From assembly GCF_947491715.1 (NCBI RefSeq), contig NZ_CANLKR010000043.1, positions 1 to 39,172 on the forward strand: DNA of 39,172 nucleotides, given 5' to 3'. The position numbers and the translations under genes are program-made. Below, piece by piece: positions 7,784 to 16,485 of the stretch. The notes below the pieces were generated by a model that saw nothing but the letters and a program-made list of their open reading frames with translations, was not told the DNA's origin and did no database searches. Every line of letters starts with the position of its first letter. Position 1 is the stretch's first letter. This DNA is from an uncultured Shewanella sp. Lineage in GTDB: Bacteria > Pseudomonadota > Gammaproteobacteria > Enterobacterales > Shewanellaceae.

Positions 7784-7877
7784 TGCTTTGTTCCATCGCC
7801 GTATGTCATAAGAAATAAAATTAGAGTATCTAATTTAAAAATCAATTTTGGTAAGTAACAGAATGTAAATATAGTAT

Positions 7878-8150
7878 TTAACTTGTGACCTGGTCAAACT
7901 TCCAAGTTAGACAGATTAGGAATATGTAGAATATTACCATTCCACCTAAATAGAAAATTCCTGGATACATCACCCCATTCTTACATTCATCCGCTGGTCC
8001 TTCTCCTGCCTGAGAACGATAGAACGGAATCATTCCATGTTCTTCCTTGTAGCTACAATGACCGTCCCAAGTTACATGCGTAAGCGATGAATAAAACACA
8101 ATTACAAAAGTAAGCAACAATGTGATTAAGATAAATGCGCTAATCTTCAA
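7878..8150 (-). CDS. Small membrane protein of unknown function
   Basis: A 90-residue protein with two predicted membrane helices (about 4-22 and 66-84) around a polar loop with two cysteines (HCSYKEEHG and ADECKNG) that could form a disulfide outside the cytoplasm. The start is a TTG at 8150, supported by AAGGA six bases upstream. It lies about 95 bases upstream of the lipase gene on the same strand and could share its transcript. I do not recognise the family. Location and shape would fit an immunity protein for the lipase, but nothing in the sequence proves it. Confidence 0.65.
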   Translation of the reverse strand: MKISAFILITLLLTFVIVFYSSLTHVTWDGHCSYKEEHGMIPFYRSQAGEGPADECKNGVMYPGIFYLGGMVIFYIFLICLTWKFDQVTS

Positions 8151-8347
8151 TGCTCTTCCTTACACATAACAGCTTATTGAATAGCAGCAGGATAACGTTC
8201 CAGACTGCTTAACATTATGACGTCAAGGTACACTCAAAACCCATGGTTGTAAAATCGTTAACTGCTAATTTAAGTAGTTGATAAGCATGAAGCAATACAA
8301 GAAAAACAGGTAGGTTTATAGTGGGCACCACTATTGATGATAAATTT

Positions 8348-8593
8348 TCACTCTCCTCTTGGAAGCAGCCCTTTCTCATTACGCTCAGGAATAGGTAATC
8401 CCTTTTCATTTAAATGAGAAATAAGTTTCTTTTCATGATCTCGATTCCAACCATCCCAATTCGCGTTGTAACAATCCATACAAACCATTATGCCACCGTA
8501 AAGAGAGATTTTTTTTCCATCATATAATTCTGGCCCATACTGAAAACTATCATGGCATAAAAAACAGTTATACATAAATTTCTCATTAGGCAT
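8348..8593 (-). CDS. Small zinc-ribbon-like protein
   Basis: An 81-residue protein with two CxxC pairs, CFLC (10-13) and CMDC (38-41), spaced as in a single treble-clef or ribbon zinc site. The C-terminal half is charged (NRDHEKKLISHLNEKG). The ATG at 8593 has AGGA nine bases upstream. It reads in the same direction as the lipase module and is its most upstream gene, about 200 bp before the membrane protein. Its function is unknown; protein or nucleic-acid binding is typical of such small zinc proteins. Confidence 0.65.
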   Translation of the reverse strand: MPNEKFMYNCFLCHDSFQYGPELYDGKKISLYGGIMVCMDCYNANWDGWNRDHEKKLISHLNEKGLPIPERNEKGLLPRGE

Positions 8594-9097
8594 TTACGAT
8601 ATTCCTTTCTACTCATTATCTGACAGCAAATTGATTAATGATACGGTAACCTTCTACGTTACAATGTAGTACAGATAGTAAGATAACGACGAATCAATTA
8701 GATTTATCTCTACCAGTAATAAGGCTTTTTTATCACTGGTAGTGCACCAGCCCACCTTAACTAAGGCGAGGATAAGCCAAATTGAAACACCGAGTTTCTA
8801 TCAAAATGTTCAACGGTATAGATCACATTCCCAGCTATCATGACATTTCTGGCTCTCTATGCAGCTCTGTACTCTCCATGAGAACCTGTATTTACCATGC
8901 CGCTCTCCAAATACGTCCAATTCGAAGAAACACATAGCTTTGGCTTTTTAAATTATAGTGTAGATGCATTTGTGGCCTTCGACTTCAGGGAGGAAATCGC
9001 AGAGCGCTCAGGGATGAGTTAACAGCGTGCCACAAAGGCAGCTGCACAAACCCGCTGGAAGCGATAAATACTATTGAAGATCCAAACAACAGACACA
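8594..9097. other. About 500 bp without a gene between the accessory region and tilS
   Basis: It contains palindrome copy C (8710-8742). It also holds an 8-bp inverted repeat, TTTGTGGC (8969-8976) and GCCACAAA (9029-9036), enclosing two TCAGGGA motifs (8985-8991 and 9008-9014). The rest shows no reading frame with a good start and no RNA gene that I recognise. Confidence 0.5.
8710..8742. repeat. Palindromic module-border repeat, copy C
   Basis: CTACCAGTAATAA (8710-8722) and TTATCACTGGTAG (8730-8742), with the same GGCTTTT loop as copy A and one mismatch in the stem. It lies about 115 bases upstream of the small zinc-ribbon gene, at the edge between the accessory region and the conserved cluster. 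Confidence 0.75.
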
Positions 9098-10876
9098 CTA
9101 CTCCAACCTAAATTCGATTCCAACACTATTACTGGCATGAGCGATATGACCCACATGACTCACACCATCCGCCCTATGATGAGGCTTGGTATTATCTACA
9201 GGTGAGCTATTTACAGGTGAGCTATTTACAGGTGTGCTATTTACAGGTGTGCTATTTACAAATGAGTTAGTTACAGATGAAGCATGCTCACCTTTTAGCT
9301 CACCTTTTAGCTCACCTTTTAGCTCACCTTTTAGCTCACCTTTTAGCTCACCTTTTAGCTCATCTTTTAGTATGAAGCCCTTCTCTATCCAGCAGCCCAC
9401 GGCGCACACTAGCTTGTCATTATAAAAAATCATCGGCACTCGCGAGCGCACCCAAGGCGCAATATTGATCTCTTGCCACAGCTTTTTCAGTTCACGGCCT
9501 TTATCACGAAAGTGTGGCTGACAGCGAGTACTGCCAGCAATCCCAAAGCGTAACGTCACTGTCTCGGTGGCTTTGGGCGGGCGTATTAATGGCATCGCTG
9601 AAGGAGCCGCCGCTTTCATGTCACTAGCCTGCTTCCAATACGCGATTAAGCCTTGCGCCACGCTCGCGGCATTATCGTTAAAATCAAACAATTTTTGTGA
9701 TATTGCACAACCTTGGTTCCCAACATCTCCTTGATTGCCTTTATTTATAAGAGTGGGGCCACCGGGTTCTCTCAAATCATCAAACGTTGAAGAGAGGGGA
9801 GCGGATAACATTAATATGATTGGCGTCTTAGCCCATTGAGTATAGTGTTGAGTCAACCGCTGCTCTTTTTTTGCATCATTCACATATAAGGCTTGTCCAA
9901 AGCGTCTCGCCAACATATTGCCCACGCGCATGGCTTGTTTTGCATCGGCTTTTGCAAATAACACTTGAGTCAATAATTCTTTATTTTGCACTTGGGACAG
10001 TGGTGAAAAACCTTGCTGTTCGATAAAGGCCCGCAACAATAATGCTTGCCAAGCCTCACTTTCCTCGGCCAAGAGGGCTAAGTCCAGCCCTTGCCCCCAT
10101 AACGAATACGTCAACATAACAGGCAGTTTTTTGGCCACTTCAACATCCAATACCGCTTGTTGCTCGAAACACAACTGCGCGCTGCGACTCGCCGTCTTTG
10201 TAATACTGGGCCAACGGTTTTTAAGCAGTGGAATGATCTCATGCCGCAAAAAGTTACGATCAAACTGTGTGTCTTGATTACTCTCATCTTCAATATGGGC
10301 CAAGCTATGCTTCGCCCCATAGTGCTCGATTTGCTCACGCTCAATGGTAAGTAAAGGGCGTAATAAGTGTTTGTTATTATCGAAAGGCTGCACTTCCCCC
10401 ATCGACGCTAAGCCCTTAGGGCCTAGCCCCCGTTTAAGGGCCAACAATAAAGTCTCGAGTTGATCGTCTTGATGATGAGCCGTTAACAAGACATCACCCA
10501 CTTGCATATGCTGAGCGATGGCCTTGTAACGAGCCGCTCTCGCTTGTGCCTCAATACTCAATCTGGGTCCTGTATTCACTGTCACCTTTTCAAGGGAAAA
10601 AGGCAATTGGTAATGAATAGCTTGTTGCTGGCAATGCCCTGCCCATTCATCGCTATTGGCACTTAAACCATGATGCACATGAATGAGTTGATACTGAAAC
10701 GGCTTAGAATACGCCTTAGATAACGGCCCATTAGCAAAAAGACTCAGACCATGAGCCAACACTTCAGAGTCCACTCCGCCGCTATAAGCTAAGACAATCT
10801 TTATGCCTGCTTGAATATGAGCAGCATTAAGACTTCTATTAATTAATTCAGCAACATTAATAGCATGATGACTCAT
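9098..10876 (-). CDS. tilS: tRNA(Ile)-lysidine synthase, with repeat-expanded C-terminus
   Basis: TilS attaches lysine to C34 of the tRNA(Ile) CAU anticodon in an ATP-dependent reaction, so AUA is read as isoleucine; it is normally essential. The PP-loop motif SGGVDS is at 32-37, followed by HVHHGLSANSDEWA and AHHQDDQLETLLL, then the TilS substrate-binding and C-terminal domains (RFGIAGSTRCQPHFRDKGRELKK in shortened form near 445-470). The length of 592 residues is far above the usual 430-470. The excess comes partly from residues 507-560: six LKGE units, then four VNS(S/T)P units, then a His-rich linker (VSHVGHIAHAS) before a final GIEFRLE that looks like the normal last strand. Both repeats stay in frame. 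It lies about 70 bases after dnaE. Confidence 0.93.
   Translation of the reverse strand: MSHHAINVAELINRSLNAAHIQAGIKIVLAYSGGVDSEVLAHGLSLFANGPLSKAYSKPFQYQLIHVHHGLSANSDEWAGHCQQQAIHYQLPFSLEKVTVNTGPRLSIEAQARAARYKAIAQHMQVGDVLLTAHHQDDQLETLLLALKRGLGPKGLASMGEVQPFDNNKHLLRPLLTIEREQIEHYGAKHSLAHIEDESNQDTQFDRNFLRHEIIPLLKNRWPSITKTASRSAQLCFEQQAVLDVEVAKKLPVMLTYSLWGQGLDLALLAEESEAWQALLLRAFIEQQGFSPLSQVQNKELLTQVLFAKADAKQAMRVGNMLARRFGQALYVNDAKKEQRLTQHYTQWAKTPIILMLSAPLSSTFDDLREPGGPTLINKGNQGDVGNQGCAISQKLFDFNDNAASVAQGLIAYWKQASDMKAAAPSAMPLIRPPKATETVTLRFGIAGSTRCQPHFRDKGRELKKLWQEINIAPWVRSRVPMIFYNDKLVCAVGCWIEKGFILKDELKGELKGELKGELKGELKGELKGEHASSVTNSFVNSTPVNSTPVNSSPVNSSPVDNTKPHHRADGVSHVGHIAHASNSVGIEFRLE
9188..9275. repeat. 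15-bp minisatellite inside tilS
   Basis: Four near-identical 15-bp units at 9201-9260 (GGTGAGCTATTTACA twice, then GGTGTGCTATTTACA twice), with degenerate units before (about 9188-9200) and after (9261-9275). On the coding strand they specify the VNS(S/T)P pentapeptide. A unit length divisible by three keeps the frame open when copy number changes. Confidence 0.9.
9286..9369. repeat. 12-bp minisatellite inside tilS
   Basis: Six perfect copies of GCTCACCTTTTA (9286-9357) and a seventh with one change (9358-9369). On the coding strand they give KGEL repeats, with the variant giving KDEL. It lies next to the 15-bp repeat. Confidence 0.92.
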
Positions 10877-10946
10877 CCGCTCTCTCCCTTAGACACACTA
10901 GAATACTCGCATTAGAATACCCACATTAAAATACGTAGATTAAAGA

Positions 10947-13900
10947 TTAAAATAAAATGCGCACTTTATCTGAGCCAGATAAGGATTCCAGCGATAGCAT
11001 TAACTCATCACTTGGGTTTACGTGCCACTCTTCACCTAATCTCACCTGACTTTTCACCTGTGCAGTGGAGTAATTAATCACCATAGGCACTTTGCCTGCT
11101 TTCCAAGGCGAGACCGCTTCTTTAAGCCGTTCAAACCACTCGGTATTCACATCATCCCCTTGAATGTCCATTTCAACCGCATGGGCAAAATGACTTCTAG
11201 CTTCTCCCATATCAATAATGTTTCTAGCAGTCATGCGATTACCACCAGAAAAATCATCAAAGCTCACTTCACCCTCAATGATCAAAATACGGTCTTTCTC
11301 TAATAAATGATTAAACTTCTCAAACGCTTCGGTGAACATCATGACTTCTAAGCGAGCACTTTTATCATCTAAAGTCACAAGACCCATTTTTGAGCCTCTT
11401 TTTGTGAGCATGACACGTGTCGCGACCACTAAACCTGCCGCCTTCATGGTTTTCCCGCGCTCTGTGGGATGGATATCTTTCAGTCTGCACGAAGTATAAT
11501 GCTTAAGCTCTTTTAAATATTGATTAATAGGATGGCCCGTGAGGTACAAGCCTAACGTATCCCGCTCTCCCTCTAGCCAAATTTTATCGGGCCAAGGCGC
11601 GCACTCGACAAATTGCTGTTTATTATCTTCCGGCTCACTATTGAGTAAACCAAACATGTCGTGCTGACCGATGGCTTCGGCTTTTGCGTGCTGATCTGCT
11701 GCGCGTATAGCTTCTGGCAAAGTGGCCATCATTGCCGCTCTATGAGGGCCGAGTTTGTCCATCGCTCCTGCTTGAATAAGCTTCTCAAGTATGCGTTTAT
11801 TCAGCTTTTTTAAATCCACTCGAGCACAAAAATCAAATAAATCGGTAAAAGCCCCTTGCTTGCGCGCTTCAATAATCGACTCAACAGGCCCTTCACCCAC
11901 GCCTTTGATCGCGCCAATCCCATACACAATATTGAGATCGTTATCGACGGTGAAATGTAATAAACCTTTATTGACATCCGGTGGCAGCAGCGGCATCCCC
12001 ATCCGCTCGCATTCATCCACTAAGGTCACAATTTTATCGGTATTGTCCATATCAGCCGACATCACCGCCGCCATAAACTGCGCCGGATAATGGGTTTTTA
12101 GCCACAAAGTTTGATATGAAACCAGTGCATAAGCCGCCGAATGAGATTTGTTAAACCCATAACCCGCAAACTTTTCCACTAAGTCGAAGATTTTCATCGA
12201 CAAGTCGCCATCGACACCGTTATTGATTGAACCTTCTTTAAAAGTGCCTCGCTGTTTCGCCATTTCTTCGGGTTTTTTCTTACCCATCGCACGGCGAAGC
12301 ATATCCGCCCCACCTAAGGTATAGCCCGCTAACACCTGTGCAATTTGCATCACTTGCTCTTGATACAAGATAATGCCGTATGTAGGCTCAAGTAGCGTCT
12401 TTAATGAATCATGTTGATATTGTGCATCGGGGTAGGACACTTCTTCACGGCCATGTTTACGCTCAATAAAGTTATCAACCATGCCGGATTGCAAAGGCCC
12501 TGGTCTAAACAAGGCCACCAATGCAATCATATCTTCAAAACAATCAGGCTGAAGCCGTTTGATCAAGTCCTTCATACCACGGGATTCAAGCTGAAACACC
12601 GCGGTTGTTTCATAGCGCTGCAATAATTTAAATGACTTAGGATCATCGAGCGGAATAGTGGCAATATCCACTATCGGTAAACCTTGCGATTGATTGGTTT
12701 TATTCACCATTTGCAGAGCCCAATCGATAATGGTTAAGGTCCGTAAACCTAAAAAATCAAACTTAACCAATCCCGCGGTTTCCACATCGTTCTTATCAAA
12801 TTGTGTCACCGGGTTTTGCCCTTCGGCGTCACAATAAATAGGCGCAAAATCCGTAATGGTGGTGGGCGAGATCACGACCCCCCCAGCATGTTTACCAGCA
12901 TTACGCGTCACCCCTTCTAGGATGCGACACATATCGATAAGATCTTTGACTTCTTCGCTGCCATCGTAAGCTTCTTGTAAACTCGGCTCGACTTCAAACG
13001 CTTTTGCCAGTGTCATTCCCGGCTCTGCGGGCACCATTTTCGATATACGATCCACAAAACCATAAGCATGGCCTTGAACACGACCCACATCTCGAATAAC
13101 CGCTTTAGCCGCCATGGTCCCAAAGGTAATGATCTGTGACACTGCGTCTCGACCGTAAAGTTCAGCCACATGATCGATCACCTCATCACGTCTATCCATA
13201 CAAAAATCGATATCGAAATCAGGCATAGAAACACGCTCAGGGTTTAAGAATCGCTCAAACAGTAAATCAAATTCTAAAGGGTCAAGATCGGTAATTTTAA
13301 GTGCATAAGCCACCAAGGAGCCCGCACCAGAGCCACGACCAGGGCCAATGGGGATATCATTGTCTTTTCCCCACTGAATAAACTCCATCACAATGAGGAA
13401 GTAACCTGGAAACCCCATTTGGTTGATCACGTTTAATTCAATGTCTAAACGCTCATCGTACTCCCCTCTTTTTGCTGCACGTACGCTTTCATCAGGAAAT
13501 AAAAACGCTAACCGCTCTTCTAACCCTTTTTGAGACACTTCAACGAGAAAATCTTCAATGGTCAATTCACCCGTTGGAAAATTGGGCAGAAAATACTCCC
13601 CTAGACGCACAGTGACATTACAACGTTTAGCGATTTCAACACTGTTGGCAAGCGCCTCAGGAATATCGGCAAACAACTCACACATTTCAGCTTCAGACTT
13701 GAAATATTGCTGTTCACTGTATTTTTTGGGCCGGCGAGGATCCGCAAGGGTGAAACCATCATGAATAGCCACACGAATTTCATGGGCTTCAAATTCATCA
13801 GGTCTCATAAACACCACCTGATTAGTGGCCACCACTGGCAAACCTTTTGTTTGCGCTAATTCCACCGCCATGTGCAAGTAACGCTCTTCATCTGGGCGGC

Positions 13901-14420
13901 CAGTTCGAATAAGTTCTAAATAATATCGATTAGGAAAATGCGTCTGGTAAAAATCAACCAGACTATCCACTTGTCCCTGGTTACCCTTTAATAACGCTTT
14001 ACCTATATCCCCTTCTCGGCCACCAGAAATAAGCAATAATCCTGCTTGATATTTTGTCAGCCAAGCATGATCTATCACCGCTCTGTCTTGAATATGACCT
14101 CGTAAATACGCATCACTAATAAGCAATGTCAGGTTTTTATAACCTTCATTATTCATCGCCAGAATCGTTACGGCACATAGCTCATCGCCAAATTCAGGTG
14201 ACTGCATCCAAAAGTCGCTGCCAATAATCGGCTTTATTCCCGCACCATGGCAGCCACTGTAAAATTTGACCAAACCACACAAGTTAGTTTGATCCGTTAA
14301 CGCAATAGCCGCCATTTTTTGTTCAGCCGCATGGGCCAAAATAGGCTTAACCTTGGTAATACTGTCAGTCATAGAAAAGTCACTGTGGACACGTAGATGA
14401 ACAAAACGAGGATCTGACAT
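10947..14420 (-). CDS. dnaE: DNA polymerase III alpha subunit
   Basis: The catalytic subunit of the replicative polymerase. At 1157 residues it has the usual length for gammaproteobacterial DnaE. The N-terminal PHP domain starts with FVHLRVHSDFSM. The polymerase palm has GPGRGSGAGSLVAYAL and PDFDIDFCMDRR, carrying the catalytic aspartates (around residue 400). The finger region with HAGGVVISP and the RAMGKKKPEEMAKQR stretch are present. A C-terminal OB fold (AAGLVVATRVMLTKRGSKMG region, about 985-1060) follows. The gene lies between rnhB and tilS. In many relatives accA sits directly after dnaE; here tilS follows at about 70 bases. Confidence 0.98.
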   Translation of the reverse strand: MSDPRFVHLRVHSDFSMTDSITKVKPILAHAAEQKMAAIALTDQTNLCGLVKFYSGCHGAGIKPIIGSDFWMQSPEFGDELCAVTILAMNNEGYKNLTLLISDAYLRGHIQDRAVIDHAWLTKYQAGLLLISGGREGDIGKALLKGNQGQVDSLVDFYQTHFPNRYYLELIRTGRPDEERYLHMAVELAQTKGLPVVATNQVVFMRPDEFEAHEIRVAIHDGFTLADPRRPKKYSEQQYFKSEAEMCELFADIPEALANSVEIAKRCNVTVRLGEYFLPNFPTGELTIEDFLVEVSQKGLEERLAFLFPDESVRAAKRGEYDERLDIELNVINQMGFPGYFLIVMEFIQWGKDNDIPIGPGRGSGAGSLVAYALKITDLDPLEFDLLFERFLNPERVSMPDFDIDFCMDRRDEVIDHVAELYGRDAVSQIITFGTMAAKAVIRDVGRVQGHAYGFVDRISKMVPAEPGMTLAKAFEVEPSLQEAYDGSEEVKDLIDMCRILEGVTRNAGKHAGGVVISPTTITDFAPIYCDAEGQNPVTQFDKNDVETAGLVKFDFLGLRTLTIIDWALQMVNKTNQSQGLPIVDIATIPLDDPKSFKLLQRYETTAVFQLESRGMKDLIKRLQPDCFEDMIALVALFRPGPLQSGMVDNFIERKHGREEVSYPDAQYQHDSLKTLLEPTYGIILYQEQVMQIAQVLAGYTLGGADMLRRAMGKKKPEEMAKQRGTFKEGSINNGVDGDLSMKIFDLVEKFAGYGFNKSHSAAYALVSYQTLWLKTHYPAQFMAAVMSADMDNTDKIVTLVDECERMGMPLLPPDVNKGLLHFTVDNDLNIVYGIGAIKGVGEGPVESIIEARKQGAFTDLFDFCARVDLKKLNKRILEKLIQAGAMDKLGPHRAAMMATLPEAIRAADQHAKAEAIGQHDMFGLLNSEPEDNKQQFVECAPWPDKIWLEGERDTLGLYLTGHPINQYLKELKHYTSCRLKDIHPTERGKTMKAAGLVVATRVMLTKRGSKMGLVTLDDKSARLEVMMFTEAFEKFNHLLEKDRILIIEGEVSFDDFSGGNRMTARNIIDMGEARSHFAHAVEMDIQGDDVNTEWFERLKEAVSPWKAGKVPMVINYSTAQVKSQVRLGEEWHVNPSDELMLSLESLSGSDKVRILF

Positions 14421-14554
14421 AAGTAAATTTATCTTTATATTAGGTTAAATAACTGATTTTTTTAATTCATTGCCATTACAGGCTGACAAAGTTGCACCAT
14501 AAGTGTCGCTCTGCCTTATTGAACTGATTATACATAACAACGATTATTAAGCGT

Positions 14555-15166
14555 TTATTTTAGTGCAGCTTGTACTGGACGGAAGCTTTTTCTGTGCTGC
14601 TCTAATACCCCTAAACGTGCAAGTGCTTCAAAATGGACTTTAGTCGGGTACCCTTTATGTTTTTCAAAACCATATTCGGGATATTCAAGGGCCAATTCGG
14701 CCATTTCTCTGTCTCGTACCACTTTTGCAATAATCGATGCGGCACTAATGGCATCAATTAAGCCATCCCCTTTAATAATGGCATGGCTTTGAACGCTAAA
14801 ATTTGGACTACGATTCCCATCGACTAAAACACATTCAGGTTGAATGCTCAAGCCTGCCACTGCTCTTTGCATCGCTAACATCGTCGCCTGTAAAATATTC
14901 AGCTCATCAATTTCTACTGGGCTGGCTGAGCCAACACTGACAGACAAGGCTTTTTCATTAATTTCAGCAAACAAGGCTTCGCGTTTTTTTTCAGTTAATT
15001 TTTTGGAGTCATTCAAGCCTAAAATGGGACGGCTGGGATCAAGAATAACCGCAGCGGTAACCACATTGCCAATCAACGGGCCTCGCCCCACCTCATCAAC
15101 TCCAGCATAACAACCTTGGCAAAGCTGAGCAATTTGCTCTGCTGATATATTCTTAATGGTGGCCAT
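14555..15166 (-). CDS. rnhB: Ribonuclease HII
   Basis: It cleaves RNA in RNA-DNA hybrids and removes single ribonucleotides misincorporated into DNA. The first catalytic motif YAGVDEVGRGPLIG is near residue 20, followed by LNDSKKLTEKKRE, VDGNRSPNF and IKGDGLIDAISAASIIAKVVRD, which together supply the DEDD acidic residues. I chose the ATG at 15166 (203 residues); a TTG three codons upstream is the alternative, and neither has a strong ribosome site. It lies 50 bases after lpxB and 134 bases before dnaE. Confidence 0.96.
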   Translation of the reverse strand: MATIKNISAEQIAQLCQGCYAGVDEVGRGPLIGNVVTAAVILDPSRPILGLNDSKKLTEKKREALFAEINEKALSVSVGSASPVEIDELNILQATMLAMQRAVAGLSIQPECVLVDGNRSPNFSVQSHAIIKGDGLIDAISAASIIAKVVRDREMAELALEYPEYGFEKHKGYPTKVHFEALARLGVLEQHRKSFRPVQAALK

Positions 15167-15216
15167 AAAGGTCAATATTCCGTTCTATATAAATTAAAAA
15201 TTACGATTTTAGAGGT

Positions 15217-16365
15217 TCACACCTGAATAAGCGCAACCACAGCCTCAGCGGCTTTCTCACTGGCATCTTGTTTTAACACTTGATGCAGCGCAGTAAACTT
15301 ATCAATAATGGGGGTCATATCATTATCAAACAGTGCTGCAACGGCCTGTGAAATATTTTCAGGCGTACAATCAGCCTGAATAAGCTCTTCCACTAAGATT
15401 TCATCCGATAGTAAATTAGGCAAAGAAAATTTATCAATCAACATCAAGCGTTTTGCAATATGGTAGGTCATCGCATTAAGCCTATAAGCAACAACCATAG
15501 GCCTTTTCACTAACATGGCTTCCAATGTGGCTGTCCCCGATGCCAGCAAAATCGCATCAGAGGCGGCCATCACCTCTCGAGATTGCCCCTCAACTAAAAT
15601 AATATCAAGGCCCGGTGCATGGACCTTTAACGCCTCTTCAAATTGTGCACGACGCTTCTTATTCACCAAGGGCGTCACAAATTTAAGGGAAGGGTAGCGC
15701 TGTTTTAACAATATTGCCGCCTTGACAAAAGGCTCAGCGAGCTGCTTTAACTCCCCACCTCGTGAACCAGGCAAAACCGCCAAATAAGTCTCTGAAGCCG
15801 ATAAGCCTAAACGCTCTCGCGCCTGAGCTTTATCGCTCTCAAGAGGAATATCATCTGCCAATGTATGACCCACAAATGTACAAGGTACCTGATGTTTATC
15901 ATAAAAGGCTTTCTCAAAAGGCAATAAAGACAGCACCATATTGGTTGCTTTCTCTATTTTAAAAATACGTTTAGGGCGCCAAGCCCAAACCGAAGGGCTA
16001 ACATAGTGTACGGTTTTAATGCCCTTAGCTTTCAGCTTCATTTCGACGCCGAGATTAAAATCGGGTGCATCAATACCAATAAAGCAATCAGGCTTAACTT
16101 GACTCAACACAGTGATCAATTCTCGCCTGACTTCAAGCAATCGAGGTAAACGAGATAACACCTCAACAATCCCCATGACAGCAAGCTCTTCAAAAGAAAA
16201 TAGGGATTCAAATCCCAGCGCATCCATTTGAGGGCCGCCAATACCGATAAATCTCGCCTTGGGGTAACGTTTCTGTAAGGCTTTGATTAAGCCAGCACCT
16301 AAAATATCACCAGAGAGCTCTCCGGCAACCATAGCAAAAACGGGGGAAGTATTGTCAGTTGTCAT
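15217..16365 (-). CDS. lpxB: Lipid-A-disaccharide synthase
   Basis: LpxB condenses UDP-2,3-diacylglucosamine with 2,3-diacylglucosamine-1-phosphate to give the lipid A disaccharide, at the inner face of the inner membrane. At 382 residues it is of normal length. Typical stretches are AGELSGDILGAGLI (13-26), FIGIGGPQMDALGF (39-52), FIGIDAPDFNLGVE, YVSPSVWAWRPKRI and the sugar-nucleotide region ASGTATLEAMLVKRPMVVAY. It is the fourth lipid A gene of this run, separated from lpxA by 120 bases holding a long perfect hairpin. Confidence 0.97.
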   Translation of the reverse strand: MTTDNTSPVFAMVAGELSGDILGAGLIKALQKRYPKARFIGIGGPQMDALGFESLFSFEELAVMGIVEVLSRLPRLLEVRRELITVLSQVKPDCFIGIDAPDFNLGVEMKLKAKGIKTVHYVSPSVWAWRPKRIFKIEKATNMVLSLLPFEKAFYDKHQVPCTFVGHTLADDIPLESDKAQARERLGLSASETYLAVLPGSRGGELKQLAEPFVKAAILLKQRYPSLKFVTPLVNKKRRAQFEEALKVHAPGLDIILVEGQSREVMAASDAILLASGTATLEAMLVKRPMVVAYRLNAMTYHIAKRLMLIDKFSLPNLLSDEILVEELIQADCTPENISQAVAALFDNDMTPIIDKFTALHQVLKQDASEKAAEAVVALIQV

Positions 16366-16390
16366 GATAATTGAATTCAGCAGAATGTGA

Positions 16391-16440
16391 ATATCCCCAT
16401 GATTATTGAAGATACCTATCTACAATAATCATGGGGATAT
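16391..16440. repeat. Perfect 18-bp inverted repeat between lpxA and lpxB
   Basis: ATATCCCCATGATTATTG (16391-16408) and its exact complement CAATAATCATGGGGATAT (16423-16440), with a 14-nt loop. There is no T-run after the stem. In the leftward transcript it would form a strong hairpin about 26 bases before the lpxB start codon, so it could lower lpxB expression, stabilise the upstream mRNA, or be a mobile palindrome. Confidence 0.88.
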
Positions 16441-16485
16441 GAAAACCATGGATAAAAACCAAGCCTTTCTCCATGACGATATATT

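Noticed and set aside
2305..8742. Module-border palindromes as integron attC sites
   Set aside because: The RYYYAAC/GTTRRRY core sites are not found at the palindromes, and there is no integrase in the window.
9186..9425. Plus-strand open frame across the tilS repeats
   Set aside because: It is the antisense of the two minisatellites, open only because the repeat units are multiples of three without stops.
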